Numbered from the stretch's first letter, positions 1 to 9,085 are shown. The stretch: 64,000 nt of DNA from an uncultured Tateyamaria sp. (GCA_947501275.1 CANMVD010000002.1:372001-436000); one strand, 5' to 3'. The notes: generated by a model not told the origin, from the letters alone. A program made the numbers and translations.

Positions 1-853
1 TGTCCTTGAACCACGCAGGCATGGGCGGGAAACCGGGTGCTGCGGCAGAGCCCTCGCCATAGTCAATCTCTTTGCTCCAGCGACCCACGCGCATCCACTC
101 CACTACGCTGTCCGGCTGGTCCTGGCACAGGTCCGTTCCAATCCCAAGCGCATGTGGTCCAAACGTGTCCGCCGTCCGGGCAATCATGTCGCAAAAACTG
201 GCCAGTGTGCAGTTAGACTTGCCCTTGAGGTGATGCGGATAAACAGAAAAACCCAACATGCCGCCCTTTTCCGTCACAGCGCGAATAACGTCGGCTTTCT
301 TGTTCCGCAGCGCCGGTGACCATTCATAGGGGTTGGCGTGGGTGATCGCGATGGGCCGCTTGGACAGCTCTGCCGCTTCGATCGTGGAGCGATCCGCCGA
401 ATGGCTCATGTCAATGACAAGGCCAACCCGGTTCATCTCCTTGATCACCTGGCGCCCCATCCGCGTGATGCCTGCGTCTTCCGCCTCGTAACACCCCGTC
501 GCAAGCAACGACTGATTGTTGTAGGTCAGCTGCATGAAACGCGCACCAAGGCTGTGCACGATTTCCACAAGGCCGATGTCATCCTCAATCGGGCTGGGGT
601 TCTGAAACCCGAAAAAGATTGCCGTTCTGCCGCTTTCTCTGGCGCGATCCACGTCGCTCGCCCACAGCCCTTTCATGATGAGGTCGGGGTACATCTCGAA
701 CCACCGGTTCCACTGCTCAAAGTTCAGGACCGTCTCGCGGAAATTTTCGTGATACGCGATGGTGACATGCACAGCATCAACGCCGCCTTCCCGCATCTGA
801 CGAAAAATTTTCTCAGACCAATTGGCGTATTGCAGGTTATCAATCAGCATCAT
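1..853 (-). CDS. Membrane dipeptidase (peptidase M19 family), 3' end outside window
   Basis: About 284 residues are visible; the C-terminus runs off the left edge. The frame reads MMLIDNLQYANW, then the M19 metal-site landmarks in order: GCYE, DMSHS, ITHANP and GIGTDL. The family is a TIM-barrel binuclear zinc hydrolase that cleaves dipeptides or related amides. The usual N-terminal HxD zinc motif is not present, since the protein starts directly at IDNLQYANW; related short alphaproteobacterial members start at about the same place. Two adjacent ATG codons (853 and 850) are possible starts, with a GGAAC just upstream of the first. It is divergent from the RidA gene. Family assignment is secure; the substrate is unknown. 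Confidence 0.85.
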   Translation of the reverse strand, partial: MMLIDNLQYANWSEKIFRQMREGGVDAVHVTIAYHENFRETVLNFEQWNRWFEMYPDLIMKGLWASDVDRARESGRTAIFFGFQNPSPIEDDIGLVEIVHSLGARFMQLTYNNQSLLATGCYEAEDAGITRMGRQVIKEMNRVGLVIDMSHSADRSTIEAAELSKRPIAITHANPYEWSPALRNKKADVIRAVTEKGGMLGFSVYPHHLKGKSNCTLASFCDMIARTADTFGPHALGIGTDLCQDQPDSVVEWMRVGRWSKEIDYGEGSAAAPGFPPMPAWFKD

Positions 854-1175
854 GACGACGTTCCGGTATCTGGCGTGCTTTGAGAGCGTTGGAGCAAGTT
901 GCGATCATCGCCCTGCCCTTTTCGCGCGACTGGCCCAAACTGTCACCGCAACAGGGAAATGGCACGCGAAATTTACACCACTTCTGACGCAGCCCGCGCC
1001 GGATGGCCAACTGCGCGCGGCCGCGTTGCCGTTCGCGTTGCAACCACTATCCGATTGTATCCTTCCGCTTCTCTAAAATCGGTTGTACCACCCGGCACAG
1101 GGCTGGGCGCCGATTTGACGCCGCAAGCAGAGTTGGAACCGCGCAGTTCATGCGCGCAAAGGTGTGGAATGTCTC
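854..1175. other. Intergenic region between divergent M19 and ridA-type genes
   Basis: No convincing gene is seen in these 322 bases; short frames on both strands have no recognisable content. It must hold the promoters of both flanking genes. A loose inverted repeat, CCGATT at 1051-1056 and AATCGG at 1077-1082, is flanked by CAACC at 1041 and GGTTG at 1081. It could be a regulator site but is too weak to call one. Confidence 0.4.
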
Positions 1176-1517
1176 ATGATTGAACGAATTGAAACCGGTG
1201 AACGCTCATCTAAAATCGTCAAGCACAATGGCGTGGTGTATCTGACCGGACAAGTCGCCGAGGGTGACACCATCCAGGAGCAAGTCCGCCTGTGCCTCGA
1301 CAAAATCGATGCATTGCTGATCAAGGCCGGGTCATCGCGGGAACACATGTTGCGCGTCACAATATGGCTTGCTGACATGAAGGATTTTGCCGGCTTGAAC
1401 GAGGTATGGAACGACTGGGTGCCGACAGGTCACGCCCCGGCACGCGCATGCGGCGAGGCTAAGCTGGCCCGTGCGGAGCTTAAAGTGGAATTCATCGTTG
1501 ACGCCGCCGTCATCTGA
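1176..1517 (+). CDS. RidA family protein (YjgF/YER057c/UK114)
   Basis: 113 residues, the usual size of the trimeric RidA fold. It has the family's TGQVAEG segment and the C-terminal RAELKVEFIVDAAV strand with the conserved Arg that contacts the substrate carboxylate in RidA enzymes. Family members hydrolyse reactive enamine/imine intermediates from PLP enzymes; many Rid subgroups have other uncertain roles. ATG 1176 is preferred over the in-frame GTG at 1164 because AAGGTG lies about 12 bases upstream. Being beside a dipeptidase suggests amino-acid or amide catabolism, which is inference. Confidence 0.85.
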   Translation: MIERIETGERSSKIVKHNGVVYLTGQVAEGDTIQEQVRLCLDKIDALLIKAGSSREHMLRVTIWLADMKDFAGLNEVWNDWVPTGHAPARACGEAKLARAELKVEFIVDAAVI

Positions 1518-1678
1518 ACCGTACGCCCCAGAGCAATGTCAGCCCGGAAGAACTGAGAACTTCCAGATCAAAGCCACCCTCTGCGGTGGTGAAAATGGGG
1601 GTTGGCGAACCTCCGAGTGTAGCGCACCCAATACTCTGGTCAAACGGATCGCCGTGTCGCACGGAACATTTTGACCCG

Positions 1679-2260
1679 CTAGAGTATCGCCTGCACTCGA
1701 TCATGCAATTCAGGCAGAAGCTGATTTGTGAACCACGGGTTTGACTTCAGCCACCTGTTGTTTCTGGGGCTGGGATGCGGAAGGATTATTTGTGTTGGCC
1801 ACAGATCGGACCACCCCTTGACAGCTTCAGTGACGGAGCGGCGCGCGTATTCAGGCAAATGCCAATCAATTGCATAGCGTCCGATCACAATGGTCAGCTC
1901 AACTGAAACCAATGCCTTTAGAACCTGATCGCGCCACGTCACGGCGCAGGCGGTGCGCGGCGGCAGGTCTCCGCTTTTGCCGGTGCCGGGAAAACAAAAT
2001 CCCATCGGTAAAATGGCGAATGTCGACGCGTCATAAAACATATCGCGCGAGACACCCAACCATTCCCGCAACCTGTCCCCGGATGGGTCGTCAAATGGGA
2101 TGCCCTTGTGATGCGTGATGCGCCCGGGCGCTTGGCCGACGATCAGGATCTTTGACGCAGAACTGAACTGAACTATCGGGCGCGGCCCCAAGGGAAGGTC
2201 CTCGCAAACGCGACACGCTCTAATTCGGCCAAGCAAGTCAGCGCTTTGATCGATCGTCAT
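1679..2260 (-). CDS. Uracil-DNA glycosylase family protein
   Basis: 193 residues. Two family motifs bracket the domain: GQAPGRITHHKGIPFDDPSG near residue 42 (UDG motif A with the GQAPG loop) and HPSPRNNRW near residue 163 (the HPS motif that inserts at the flipped base). Cysteines near the N-terminus (RACRVCEDL) resemble those that ligate an iron-sulfur cluster in family 4/5 enzymes, but I do not see a full four-Cys set in the usual spacing. Start ATG 2260 has GAGGGAGG about 6 bases upstream and is better than the in-frame ATG at 2275. It is convergent with the RidA gene. Likely a DNA-repair glycosylase; exact subfamily unresolved. Confidence 0.8.
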   Translation of the reverse strand: MTIDQSADLLGRIRACRVCEDLPLGPRPIVQFSSASKILIVGQAPGRITHHKGIPFDDPSGDRLREWLGVSRDMFYDASTFAILPMGFCFPGTGKSGDLPPRTACAVTWRDQVLKALVSVELTIVIGRYAIDWHLPEYARRSVTEAVKGWSDLWPTQIILPHPSPRNNRWLKSNPWFTNQLLPELHDRVQAIL

Positions 2261-2320
2261 GGATCCCTCCCTCATGCTTTGGACGGCACGGACGCGCCGC
2301 CCACTGCCTTACTGTTGTTT

Positions 2321-2689
2321 TTAGATTGGTGCGGAGCGATCATCTGGCTGGTGCAAACCAACGACAGCCAGAACCGTCAACCCCAGAACCATGTAATACC
2401 AGAAATCCAGACCGGCAAAGCCAAGCACCAGCGGGGCTGCAACGAAGGCCAGACCGACAAGCCCATCAACAGCCAGATGCAGCGCGTACGGCAAAACGCG
2501 AAAAAGCCCCAGATGATGATCCGTCAAGGCAGTCAGGGCGAAAGCTGCGATCCCTGTGGCAACAGACAGCGAAAAGGCCAGCGTGTTTTCAACGCCAAGA
2601 CCAAACAGAAACGGCATTGCGATTAACCCGATGGCAACAGGATAATCGAGATAGGCGTGGATCGTTTTCGTGATGAAACGTGGAAACAT
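2321..2689 (-). CDS. Small integral membrane protein (SPW-repeat-like)
   Basis: 122 residues with four hydrophobic segments (around 13-33, 37-55, 66-88 and 92-110) separated by short polar turns such as LTDHHLG. The layout resembles the SPW-repeat/DUF small membrane proteins of Alphaproteobacteria. No catalytic motif is visible. Start ATG 2689 is chosen because AAAGGAC lies 7 bases upstream and the longer frame to 2782 lacks a ribosome binding site. Function unknown. Confidence 0.6.
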   Translation of the reverse strand: MFPRFITKTIHAYLDYPVAIGLIAMPFLFGLGVENTLAFSLSVATGIAAFALTALTDHHLGLFRVLPYALHLAVDGLVGLAFVAAPLVLGFAGLDFWYYMVLGLTVLAVVGLHQPDDRSAPI

Positions 2690-2797
2690 GGTTATTTGTC
2701 CTTTCACGGTGGTGCTCTTGCAGCAGTGATAGGGCAAAGGTAGGCAAGCATACCGGATCATTACATGCGGGTTCGTTCGCATGAATGTGCAGATCGT

Positions 2798-3754
2798 TCA
2801 GAAATCCGTACTTTCAGCCAGAGCACTCCGACGGAACTCTGCGGGCGACTGTCCTGTTTCTTTTTTGAACGAGCGCGCAAAGGCAGAGTCAGAGGCATAG
2901 CCCGCACTCTCTGCGGCATCCGCCAGTGACGTGCCTGCTTCAATCAGAACCTTCTTTGCGATCTCCATGCGCCATTTGGTGACGTAATCCATCGGCGTCA
3001 TGTTCATCGCCTTTTGGAAGTGGACGGCAAAACTGGTCCGCGACATACCCGCCGCTTGTGCGAGCGTCTCCACCGTCCAGCTATCAGCAGGTGCTTTGTG
3101 AAAGGCATCCAAAGCCCGACTCAAGTTCTTGTCGGCAAATGCGCCCAATCCCCATTCCGGTGCGTCGCTGCTTTCAATGAAGCTTCGGACTGCCTGCGCA
3201 AAAATGGTCTCGGACATCTTCAGAGCAATCAGATCGCCCCCCATTCTCTGGCCACCGGACTCTTCCCCGATCATGCGCAACGTGGCTTCCATCCAACGGC
3301 CTGCACTTTCTCCGTAGTTTTTGAGATGAATGATCGGCGGCAGACGCTCCATAAGAACGTGCCGGGCTTGGGGTTCAAACGAAAAGTGCCCGCAAATCAA
3401 TTGGGTTTCGCTTTGTGGCTCTTCGCCGCCGTAAACCAGCACACCGGATCCGGAAAAACCCGAGGCCTCAAGGACCTGATCCAGCGGCATGATCGTGTGC
3501 TCCGGATTGTTGCCGCAATAAAGCGCGTGGGGCGCGCCATGCGGAATGATGACCAGATCGCCTTGCGCCAGGTCAATGGGTTCATCCACCCCGTCCACCC
3601 GAACCAGACAACTGCCGCGATGCGCAAAGTGAAAGCGCGCCACATTTTGATAGCGCGGCACGGCGACGCCCCACGGCTTAGTAAAGGATGTGCGGAAATA
3701 GATCGTACCGCGCATGGACAGGTTGGTCAGGATGTCACTGAGTAGATCAAGCAT
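2798..3754 (-). CDS. AraC family transcriptional regulator with N-terminal cupin domain
   Basis: 318 residues. The N-terminal half is a cupin-type sensor (FHFAHRGSCLVRVDG, QGDLVIIPHGAPH) and the C-terminal hundred residues carry the two AraC helix-turn-helix motifs (TLAQAAGMSRTSFAVHFQKA and AESAGYASDSAFARSFKKET). Start MLDLLSDILT at 3754 matches where this subgroup usually begins; an ATG at 3838 is also open but neither has a clear ribosome binding site. It is divergent from the DUF4142-cupredoxin pair 138 bases away and is a plausible regulator of it. Ligand unknown. Confidence 0.88.
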   Translation of the reverse strand: MLDLLSDILTNLSMRGTIYFRTSFTKPWGVAVPRYQNVARFHFAHRGSCLVRVDGVDEPIDLAQGDLVIIPHGAPHALYCGNNPEHTIMPLDQVLEASGFSGSGVLVYGGEEPQSETQLICGHFSFEPQARHVLMERLPPIIHLKNYGESAGRWMEATLRMIGEESGGQRMGGDLIALKMSETIFAQAVRSFIESSDAPEWGLGAFADKNLSRALDAFHKAPADSWTVETLAQAAGMSRTSFAVHFQKAMNMTPMDYVTKWRMEIAKKVLIEAGTSLADAAESAGYASDSAFARSFKKETGQSPAEFRRSALAESTDF

Positions 3755-3891
3755 GTCTGGATCATATGGCCCAATGCGCTGCTGTACAGAGGTCTGAACG
3801 ATCTGCACGATATTTGGAACGCACGCGCATTCAAACATGTGCCGACACAGGGCTACTCAAACCGGGTCGAAACCCAAAAGGAGTTCCCAAA

Positions 3892-4416
3892 ATGAAAAAA
3901 CTACTGTCCACCTTTGCGATGATCTTCGCGCTGACCGGTCTTCAGGCATCCGCGCAAGATGTTGCTGCGATGAGCGATCTTGAATTCGCCCACATCGCAT
4001 ACACGGCTGACAACATCGACATTCGCTACGCACATCTTGCGCTGGCCCTGTCGAACAATCCCGATGTCCATGAATTCGCCAACACCATGATCCGAGACCA
4101 CACAGCGGTCAACGAAGCGGCGCTGGCTCTATTGGCCAAACTTGGCGCCTCGGCTCAGGACAACGCGGTCAGCCAGACACTCAACACCAATGCGGAAGAG
4201 ATCATTGACGGGTTTGTCAAACTGCGCGGCGCCGAGTTCGATGCGGCCTACGCGGCGAATGAACTGGCCTACCACAAGGCGGTGAATGAGTTGGTCGAAA
4301 ACACGATGATTCCCAACATCGACAACGGCGAGGTTCGCGACCTGTTTGTCCAAGGCCTGGAAATTTTCAAGGCGCATGAACACCATGCCGAAAAGATGGT
4401 GAAGGCGCTTAAGTGA
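3892..4416 (+). CDS. DUF4142 family secreted ferritin-like protein
   Basis: 174 residues. A signal peptide (MKKLLSTFAMIFALTGLQASA) is followed by a four-helix DUF4142 domain with typical segments DLEFAHIAYTADNIDI, FANTMIRDHTAVN and LAYHKAVNELVE, and a C-terminal HEHHAEK. Conserved His and Glu residues resemble a ferritin-like bundle, but metal binding is unproven in this family. Start ATG 3892 follows AAGGAG. The stop overlaps the next start (TGATG), so the two are translationally coupled. Confidence 0.85.
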   Translation: MKKLLSTFAMIFALTGLQASAQDVAAMSDLEFAHIAYTADNIDIRYAHLALALSNNPDVHEFANTMIRDHTAVNEAALALLAKLGASAQDNAVSQTLNTNAEEIIDGFVKLRGAEFDAAYAANELAYHKAVNELVENTMIPNIDNGEVRDLFVQGLEIFKAHEHHAEKMVKALK

Positions 4417-4775
4417 TGATGCACAGACCCACACGCCGAACGGTGTTGGTCGGAACGGTTGCTTTGGCAGCCGTTCCTGTCCCTTTTGCGGCGTCAGCCG
4501 AGCCCCCAACACGTCACGAAATAGAGATCAAGTCGTTTGCGTTTCAGCCGGACATCATCCAAGTCCGCCCCGGTGACACCATCCGGTGGATCAACCGCGA
4601 TCTCGCCCCCCACACGGCGACGGCCGACGCATTCGGATGGGATACGAGCGCATTGGAAACCAACGAATTCGCGGACGTTCTTGTGACCGAAGGCATGGAA
4701 ACGACGTATTTCTGCGTTTTTCATCCGCATATGAAGGCTAGCATCGAGATTCTACAGGCCTCAGTCGACCCATGA
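4416..4775 (+). CDS. Cupredoxin-domain (plastocyanin/amicyanin-like) copper protein
   Basis: 119 residues. A twin-arginine-like leader (RPTRRTVLVG) ends near AASA, then a single cupredoxin domain. The type-1 copper ligands are all present: His in APHTA, then Cys, His and Met in CVFHPHMKA. It should act in the periplasm as a small electron carrier or copper binder. It overlaps DUF4142 by one base (TGATG); GTG 4413 and ATG 4419 are also possible starts. The pairing with a ferritin-like protein suggests a shared metal or redox-stress role, which is inference. Confidence 0.88.
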   Translation: MMHRPTRRTVLVGTVALAAVPVPFAASAEPPTRHEIEIKSFAFQPDIIQVRPGDTIRWINRDLAPHTATADAFGWDTSALETNEFADVLVTEGMETTYFCVFHPHMKASIEILQASVDP

Positions 4776-4868
4776 ATTGGGCCCTGCGCATCAACGGTTC
4801 GACACGACAAGCGCGTGTGGATCCGTTGGGCGGCACCGCAGGCCCCTATCGGGCTTGCACCGCCATGA

Positions 4869-5669
4869 TCACGTCCGCCAGCCCAGGACACGGCGTTCGA
4901 TCAATCCGATCAACGCGCTGACGATCACGCCGAGCAAGGACAGGATCACAACACCGGCAAACAGCCGTTCAAGATCATACAAAGACCCCGCCTCGAGGAT
5001 GTATGCGCCAATGCCATATTCCGCGCCCAACATCTCGGCGGCGACCAGCAGGATGATGGCAATGGCAAGGCTGATGCGGAGCCCGGACAGGATGCCGGGC
5101 ATGGCACCTGGCAGGACAATCTTGCGCACAATAGACCACCACGACAGCCCGAAACTCTGCCCCATGCGGATCAGTGTGCGATCCACATTGTCGACCGCGC
5201 CATAGGTGGCCACGACCGTTGGCGTAAACGTCCCAAAGGCGATCAACGCATATTTCGATCCCTCTCCAATCCCGAACCAGATCACAAAAAGCGGCAGGAG
5301 CGCGATTTTCGGGATCGGAAAGATCGCCGCAACCACGGGGACAAGACCGGAACGGACATAGGAAAATAGCCCGATCAGAACCCCCACGCTGACGCCGATG
5401 CTTGCCCCGATGGCAGCCCCGACCGCCAGTCGCGACAGGGACGGCCCCAAGTGCTTGAACAACAGACCGCTTTCGTAAAGCTCGCGAAAGGTCGCAAGCA
5501 CATCCGATGGCTTTGGCAGCGTCAGCGCCGAGATCCAGCCTGAACGTGTGCCCCATTCCGCAAACAGGATGAGCGCGACAAAAACCGCAAACCCGACCCA
5601 GCGACGCGATTTCGGGGCAAAGCCTCCACCTCGAAAGACGACGGCCTTGCCGGCACTTGCATCAGACAT
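4869..5669 (-). CDS. ABC transporter permease (SsuC/TauC/ThiX type)
   Basis: 266 residues with about six transmembrane segments and the BPD_transp_1 EAA-type loop (GLSWWSIVRKIVLPGAMPGI). This is the membrane component of an NMT1/nitrate-sulfonate class importer. The start overlaps the ATPase stop by 8 bases. Last gene of the leftward GntR-SBP-ATPase-permease operon. The substrate cannot be read from sequence. Confidence 0.9.
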   Translation of the reverse strand: MSDASAGKAVVFRGGGFAPKSRRWVGFAVFVALILFAEWGTRSGWISALTLPKPSDVLATFRELYESGLLFKHLGPSLSRLAVGAAIGASIGVSVGVLIGLFSYVRSGLVPVVAAIFPIPKIALLPLFVIWFGIGEGSKYALIAFGTFTPTVVATYGAVDNVDRTLIRMGQSFGLSWWSIVRKIVLPGAMPGILSGLRISLAIAIILLVAAEMLGAEYGIGAYILEAGSLYDLERLFAGVVILSLLGVIVSALIGLIERRVLGWRT

Positions 5670-6429
5670 TGATCAACTCCGCATCTGCTGCGCGGGCTTC
5701 ATCGCGCATAAGCTGCCACAGATGTTTCTGCTGCGCATCAAGGTCGGCATCCCCGAATTCGCGCGCATTCAGCGGCTTGTCGATATCCACGATCTCGCGG
5801 ATTTGGCCGGGCCGACGCGACAGCACCACAACGCGATGCCCAAGCCGAACGGCTTCGGCCAGATTGTGCGTCACATAGACGGCCGTGAAAGGTTGGCGCG
5901 TCCACAGATCGACCAGATCGTCCATCAACAATTCGCGCGTCTGGCTATCAAGTGCCGACAGTGGTTCGTCCATCAGCATCACCGCAGGATTGACTGCAAG
6001 CGCGCGCGCAATCGCCACCCGCTGCTTCATTCCGCCCGACAGTTGCTTGGGCAATGCGTGTGCAAAATCGCTGAGCTTGGTGCGGGCCAGAACATCGTCG
6101 ATGATCCTGCGCGCCGCAGCCCCCTTGATGCCGTGATCCTCAAGCACCAATGACACATTGCCGGACACCGAGCGCCAAGGCAAAAGCGCAAAGTCCTGAA
6201 AGATATAGGTCAGCGGGTTCAGGCAGTTTTCAGGCGGATCACCCAGTTGCACGATCTGTCCTGACTTGGGCCGCTCCAACCCGCCGATGAACCGCAAAAG
6301 CGTGGACTTGCCACAGCCGGAGGGGCCAACAATGCAAACGATCTGCCCACTAGGAATGTCCAGTGAAACATCGCGCATGACTTCGAAATCGTCATAGGAA
6401 TGGCTGATAGAACTGAGCCGAATGTCCAT
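5662..6429 (-). CDS. ABC transporter ATP-binding protein (SsuB/TauB type)
   Basis: 255 residues with the full nucleotide-binding set: Walker A GPSGCGKST, Q-loop FQDFALLPW, signature LSGGMKQRVAIARAL, Walker B VMLMDEPLSALD, and the H-loop in VYVTHNLAEA. It powers import together with the adjacent permease and binding protein. It lies 57 bases downstream of the binding-protein gene and overlaps the permease by 8 bases. Confidence 0.92.
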   Translation of the reverse strand: MDIRLSSISHSYDDFEVMRDVSLDIPSGQIVCIVGPSGCGKSTLLRFIGGLERPKSGQIVQLGDPPENCLNPLTYIFQDFALLPWRSVSGNVSLVLEDHGIKGAAARRIIDDVLARTKLSDFAHALPKQLSGGMKQRVAIARALAVNPAVMLMDEPLSALDSQTRELLMDDLVDLWTRQPFTAVYVTHNLAEAVRLGHRVVVLSRRPGQIREIVDIDKPLNAREFGDADLDAQQKHLWQLMRDEARAADAELINV

Positions 6430-6486
6430 TAGCGCCGCCTCGTTTCAAAAAGGGGTCGCCACAAGGCGACCCCGGTCTGCGCGGGA

Positions 6487-7500
6487 TCAGGCCCCGAGGA
6501 TGTCGACGTAGGACTGGTCAACGATCTGGTCGATCGTGATGTCGCCATCCACCAGATCTTCGGATTGGAACCAGGCCAATTGGTCCTGAAGCGACGCCAG
6601 ATTGAGGGCCGCGCCAGCATTCAGGCGCATGGTCCCGTTGATGATCGACGGGGCCGCCTTTTCGCGTGGCCGGTCCGTGTAGACATATTTGTGGATCAGA
6701 TCGACCATCGCGTCCTGATCGCCCGTTTTGTCGATCATCGCAGCCGTGTAGTCATCGACGCCCTTGGAGAAACCGGCAAGGAAGCTCTCGGTCAGCCCAC
6801 GCTCATCTGCGGCATTCTTGACCGAGGTGAAGACAGTGGTGACCTGATAGTCAGGCAAGTAATCCGACACGTTGCCAATGATGTGGACCGCACCCGATCC
6901 AGCCAGTGGCTTGGCAATGTGGGGCACAATGGACCAGCCATCAACCTGCCCCGATTTCATCGCCCCAATGATCGCACCAACTTTTTGCAGCGGGGTAAAG
7001 GACATCTCGATCCCTTCGGCCTGCGCCATCTTGGACCCCATGTAGTGGAAAGACGATCCTGCCTGTGTCACTGCGTACTTCTTGCCCGCGAGGTCCTTGG
7101 GCGTTTTCACGCCCGCCTGAAAGGCCGCGTCCGAGGCCAGGAATTTTTGCCCGTCGATGCCCGCCTCTTCGCTCAATGCGCCACCAATCACTCTGATGGC
7201 ACCCTTGTCGGCAAGGCTGATAAGACCACCCGACATTGCCGTAACGGCGTAGTCGACGTCGCCGGATGCAATGGCGACTGCCATGGGCTGCGCAGCTTGA
7301 AAGAACTCAAATTCGACATCCAGTCCAGCTTCGGCAAAGTAGCCCCGCTCGAATGCAACGAAGTTGCCGGAATGCGACGTAAAGCGCAGCGCACCCACTT
7401 TGATCTTCTTGTTCATGGCCAACGCAGGAGCGGCAAGACCGCTTGCAGCAACCGTTCCGCCCATCAGGGCCAGCGCCTTGCGGCGATTGAAAGTAGTCAT
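6487..7500 (-). CDS. ABC transporter substrate-binding protein (NMT1/SsuA-like)
   Basis: 337 residues. It begins with a twin-arginine-type leader (FNRRKALALMGG, cleavage near APALA), followed by a two-lobed NMT1/THI5-like domain (VGALRFTSHSGNFVAFERGYFAEAGL read as separate segments, then GDVDYAVTA and MKSGQVDGW). Such proteins bind small organics (sulfonates, nitrate, pyrimidine precursors, aromatic acids). Start ATG 7500 has GGAGGAG 5 bases upstream. The upstream GntR gene ends 23 bases before this start. Confidence 0.9.
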   Translation of the reverse strand: MTTFNRRKALALMGGTVAASGLAAPALAMNKKIKVGALRFTSHSGNFVAFERGYFAEAGLDVEFEFFQAAQPMAVAIASGDVDYAVTAMSGGLISLADKGAIRVIGGALSEEAGIDGQKFLASDAAFQAGVKTPKDLAGKKYAVTQAGSSFHYMGSKMAQAEGIEMSFTPLQKVGAIIGAMKSGQVDGWSIVPHIAKPLAGSGAVHIIGNVSDYLPDYQVTTVFTSVKNAADERGLTESFLAGFSKGVDDYTAAMIDKTGDQDAMVDLIHKYVYTDRPREKAAPSIINGTMRLNAGAALNLASLQDQLAWFQSEDLVDGDITIDQIVDQSYVDILGA

Positions 7501-7523
7501 GATCTCCTCCCTTTGGATCATTT

Positions 7524-8195
7524 TCAGGTGGTCAGTTCAGCCTCGATATCTTGTTGCAACAGCTCATAGGCCGCGTTTTGGTTCTTGCTCAGGGCCGCAT
7601 CAACAAGCCCGCGTTGGCGCGCTTTTCGCGCGGCCCAGTCCAACTTGCCCTCGCGCATTTGCGCCAGACGGAACCGACGGCTTTGGTCAAAAAACTTGGT
7701 GTGCAGATCAATAAGACGCGGACTGTCGCAGGCTTGGATCAGCGCATGTGCGAAGGCGCGACACGCTTCATCCCACTCCAGCGCCGTCAAATCATCCGGC
7801 GCGTCTGAAACGTCAGCCTCGGCCTTTTGCAACGCGTGATGGGCGGCAATGACACGCCCCTCCCAGGCGACATCGCCCAACTGAATGGAGCGCGCCAAAG
7901 CGACCCGCTCGATCTCAATCCTGACCAGTTGGATATCGCGCAAGTCGTCTTCGGTCGCTGAGGTCACGCGAAACCCCCGCTGCGCCGTCGCCTCAACCAA
8001 CCCTTCGGTGGACAAAATCCTGAGCGTCTCGCGCATGGAGTGGTTCGAGCCACCGTAACGTTGGCGCAGTTGATCGATCTTCAGTTTTTGGTCTGGCAGC
8101 AAAGTTCCAAAGGCAATGTCACGACGCAGTGTCGACGCAAGCAACTCAACGATGGTCTTGTCGTCGGATTTTTTGATGGAGAACATCGAAAACAT
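7524..8195 (-). CDS. GntR family transcriptional regulator (FCD subgroup)
   Basis: 223 residues: N-terminal winged helix (LLASTLRRDIAFGTLLP, QRYGGSNHSMRETLRILS) and a C-terminal helical FCD ligand domain (ALEWDEACRAFAHAL). It is the first gene of the ABC importer operon, so it probably senses the transported compound. The start is uncertain: ATG 8195 and 8186 are both open and neither has a good ribosome binding site; a frame to 8249 exists but would cross the AT-rich promoter. Confidence 0.85.
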   Translation of the reverse strand: MFSMFSIKKSDDKTIVELLASTLRRDIAFGTLLPDQKLKIDQLRQRYGGSNHSMRETLRILSTEGLVEATAQRGFRVTSATEDDLRDIQLVRIEIERVALARSIQLGDVAWEGRVIAAHHALQKAEADVSDAPDDLTALEWDEACRAFAHALIQACDSPRLIDLHTKFFDQSRRFRLAQMREGKLDWAARKARQRGLVDAALSKNQNAAYELLQQDIEAELTT

Positions 8196-8209
8196 ACCAT
8201 GGAATGAAA

Positions 8210-8222
8210 AATATTGGATATT
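8210..8222. promoter_or_regulatory. Candidate operator dyad upstream of gntR
   Basis: A perfect short inverted repeat, AATAT-TGG-ATATT, lies 15 bases upstream of the proposed gntR start in the most AT-rich stretch of the region. FCD regulators commonly bind short dyads in their own promoters. The arms are only 5 bp, so this is a candidate only. Confidence 0.35.
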
Positions 8223-8473
8223 AATGAAAAGTGTGTGCGATCGAGTCAAGCACCAATGCTGCTCAGGTCCCGGATGGAAAACCGAGGGCGCACAAGCCTT
8301 GCGGGCTTGGCAATATCGAGCGTGATCCGAGATGGGAGAGTCACGCGCGTCATAGGGCCAAACAATTTGCGCTGACGTTGGCGATCATGCCGCAAGAGCC
8401 ACCGGCTCAGGGGATCAGACGGGTTGCGTTGGAAACGATCCGTGCCATCAATAGCAAGGCAAGCGGTGTTCTA

Positions 8474-8779
8474 TCACCCGGTTTTAAGCCCCCCACCCGA
8501 CGTTTTCTGCGCAAGCGTCCCACGGTCTTTTCGTGTAGTCTGGACAAGCCTAGTCGCAAAGGTGTTGATCCACTGCTGCTCGCGGCTGTCGCTTTTCCAC
8601 GTCAGCATCCAGTCGATATGAACCTGCTCAGCAAATTCTTCAAAGATCGGCATGTCTCCTTTGGCGTTGAAGCACGGGTTTAGGCCTGGCTTCGCCAAGC
8701 GACGATATTCCAGTGCCCAATTGCGGGTTTGTTTGATGCTGGCAATGCCTTCTCCGCCCAAGCCAAAGTCTGTGCGCAA
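8474..8779 (-). pseudogene. Tyrosine-recombinase (phage/island integrase) fragment
   Basis: The reading frame of about 101 codons contains DFGLGGEGIASI, WALEYRRLAKPGLNP, MPIFEEFAEQVH and QWINTF in the order of the N-terminal arm-binding and core-binding domains of P4-type integrases, where RRDFGLGS, ALEYRRL-GLNP, PTFEE-VH and QWINTL are usual. After QWINTFAT the similarity stops, consistent with a frameshift or deletion. An in-frame TAG lies just before the first residues. The catalytic R-H-R-Y domain is absent. It is a relic, 300 bases from the 3' end of tRNA-Ser and in the same orientation, as expected for an element integrated there. The rest of 8196-9085 shows no other recognisable gene. 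Confidence 0.65.
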
Positions 8780-9085
8780 AATGGACCCCTTCTAGTTAAT
8801 TTGCCCTTTGGGAACCACAAGCGCCATCCAACAGTGCGCACCAAAAGGTCGAAGTCGAAACACGGTCCGTCTCAATAACCTTGTCGCCCGTCGCTAAGGG
8901 TTTCGACACGCTTCCTTGCAAAATTGCCAGAGAGCCACAAAAACTGACCCGCCGCGCCACTCACGGCAAAATCGCGGACATCACCGAAACAAACGCGAGG
9001 TGTTCAGGTGGGCCGCTTAGGCGCCTGAGAACAATCTATCTGCGAAATCAGGAGCTTGTCAGAGGTATTGTGGGACGTGTGTAGC

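Noticed and set aside
8231-8683. 150-codon plus-strand frame opposite the integrase fragment
   Set aside because: No recognisable protein; the minus-strand integrase similarity is the better explanation of this region.
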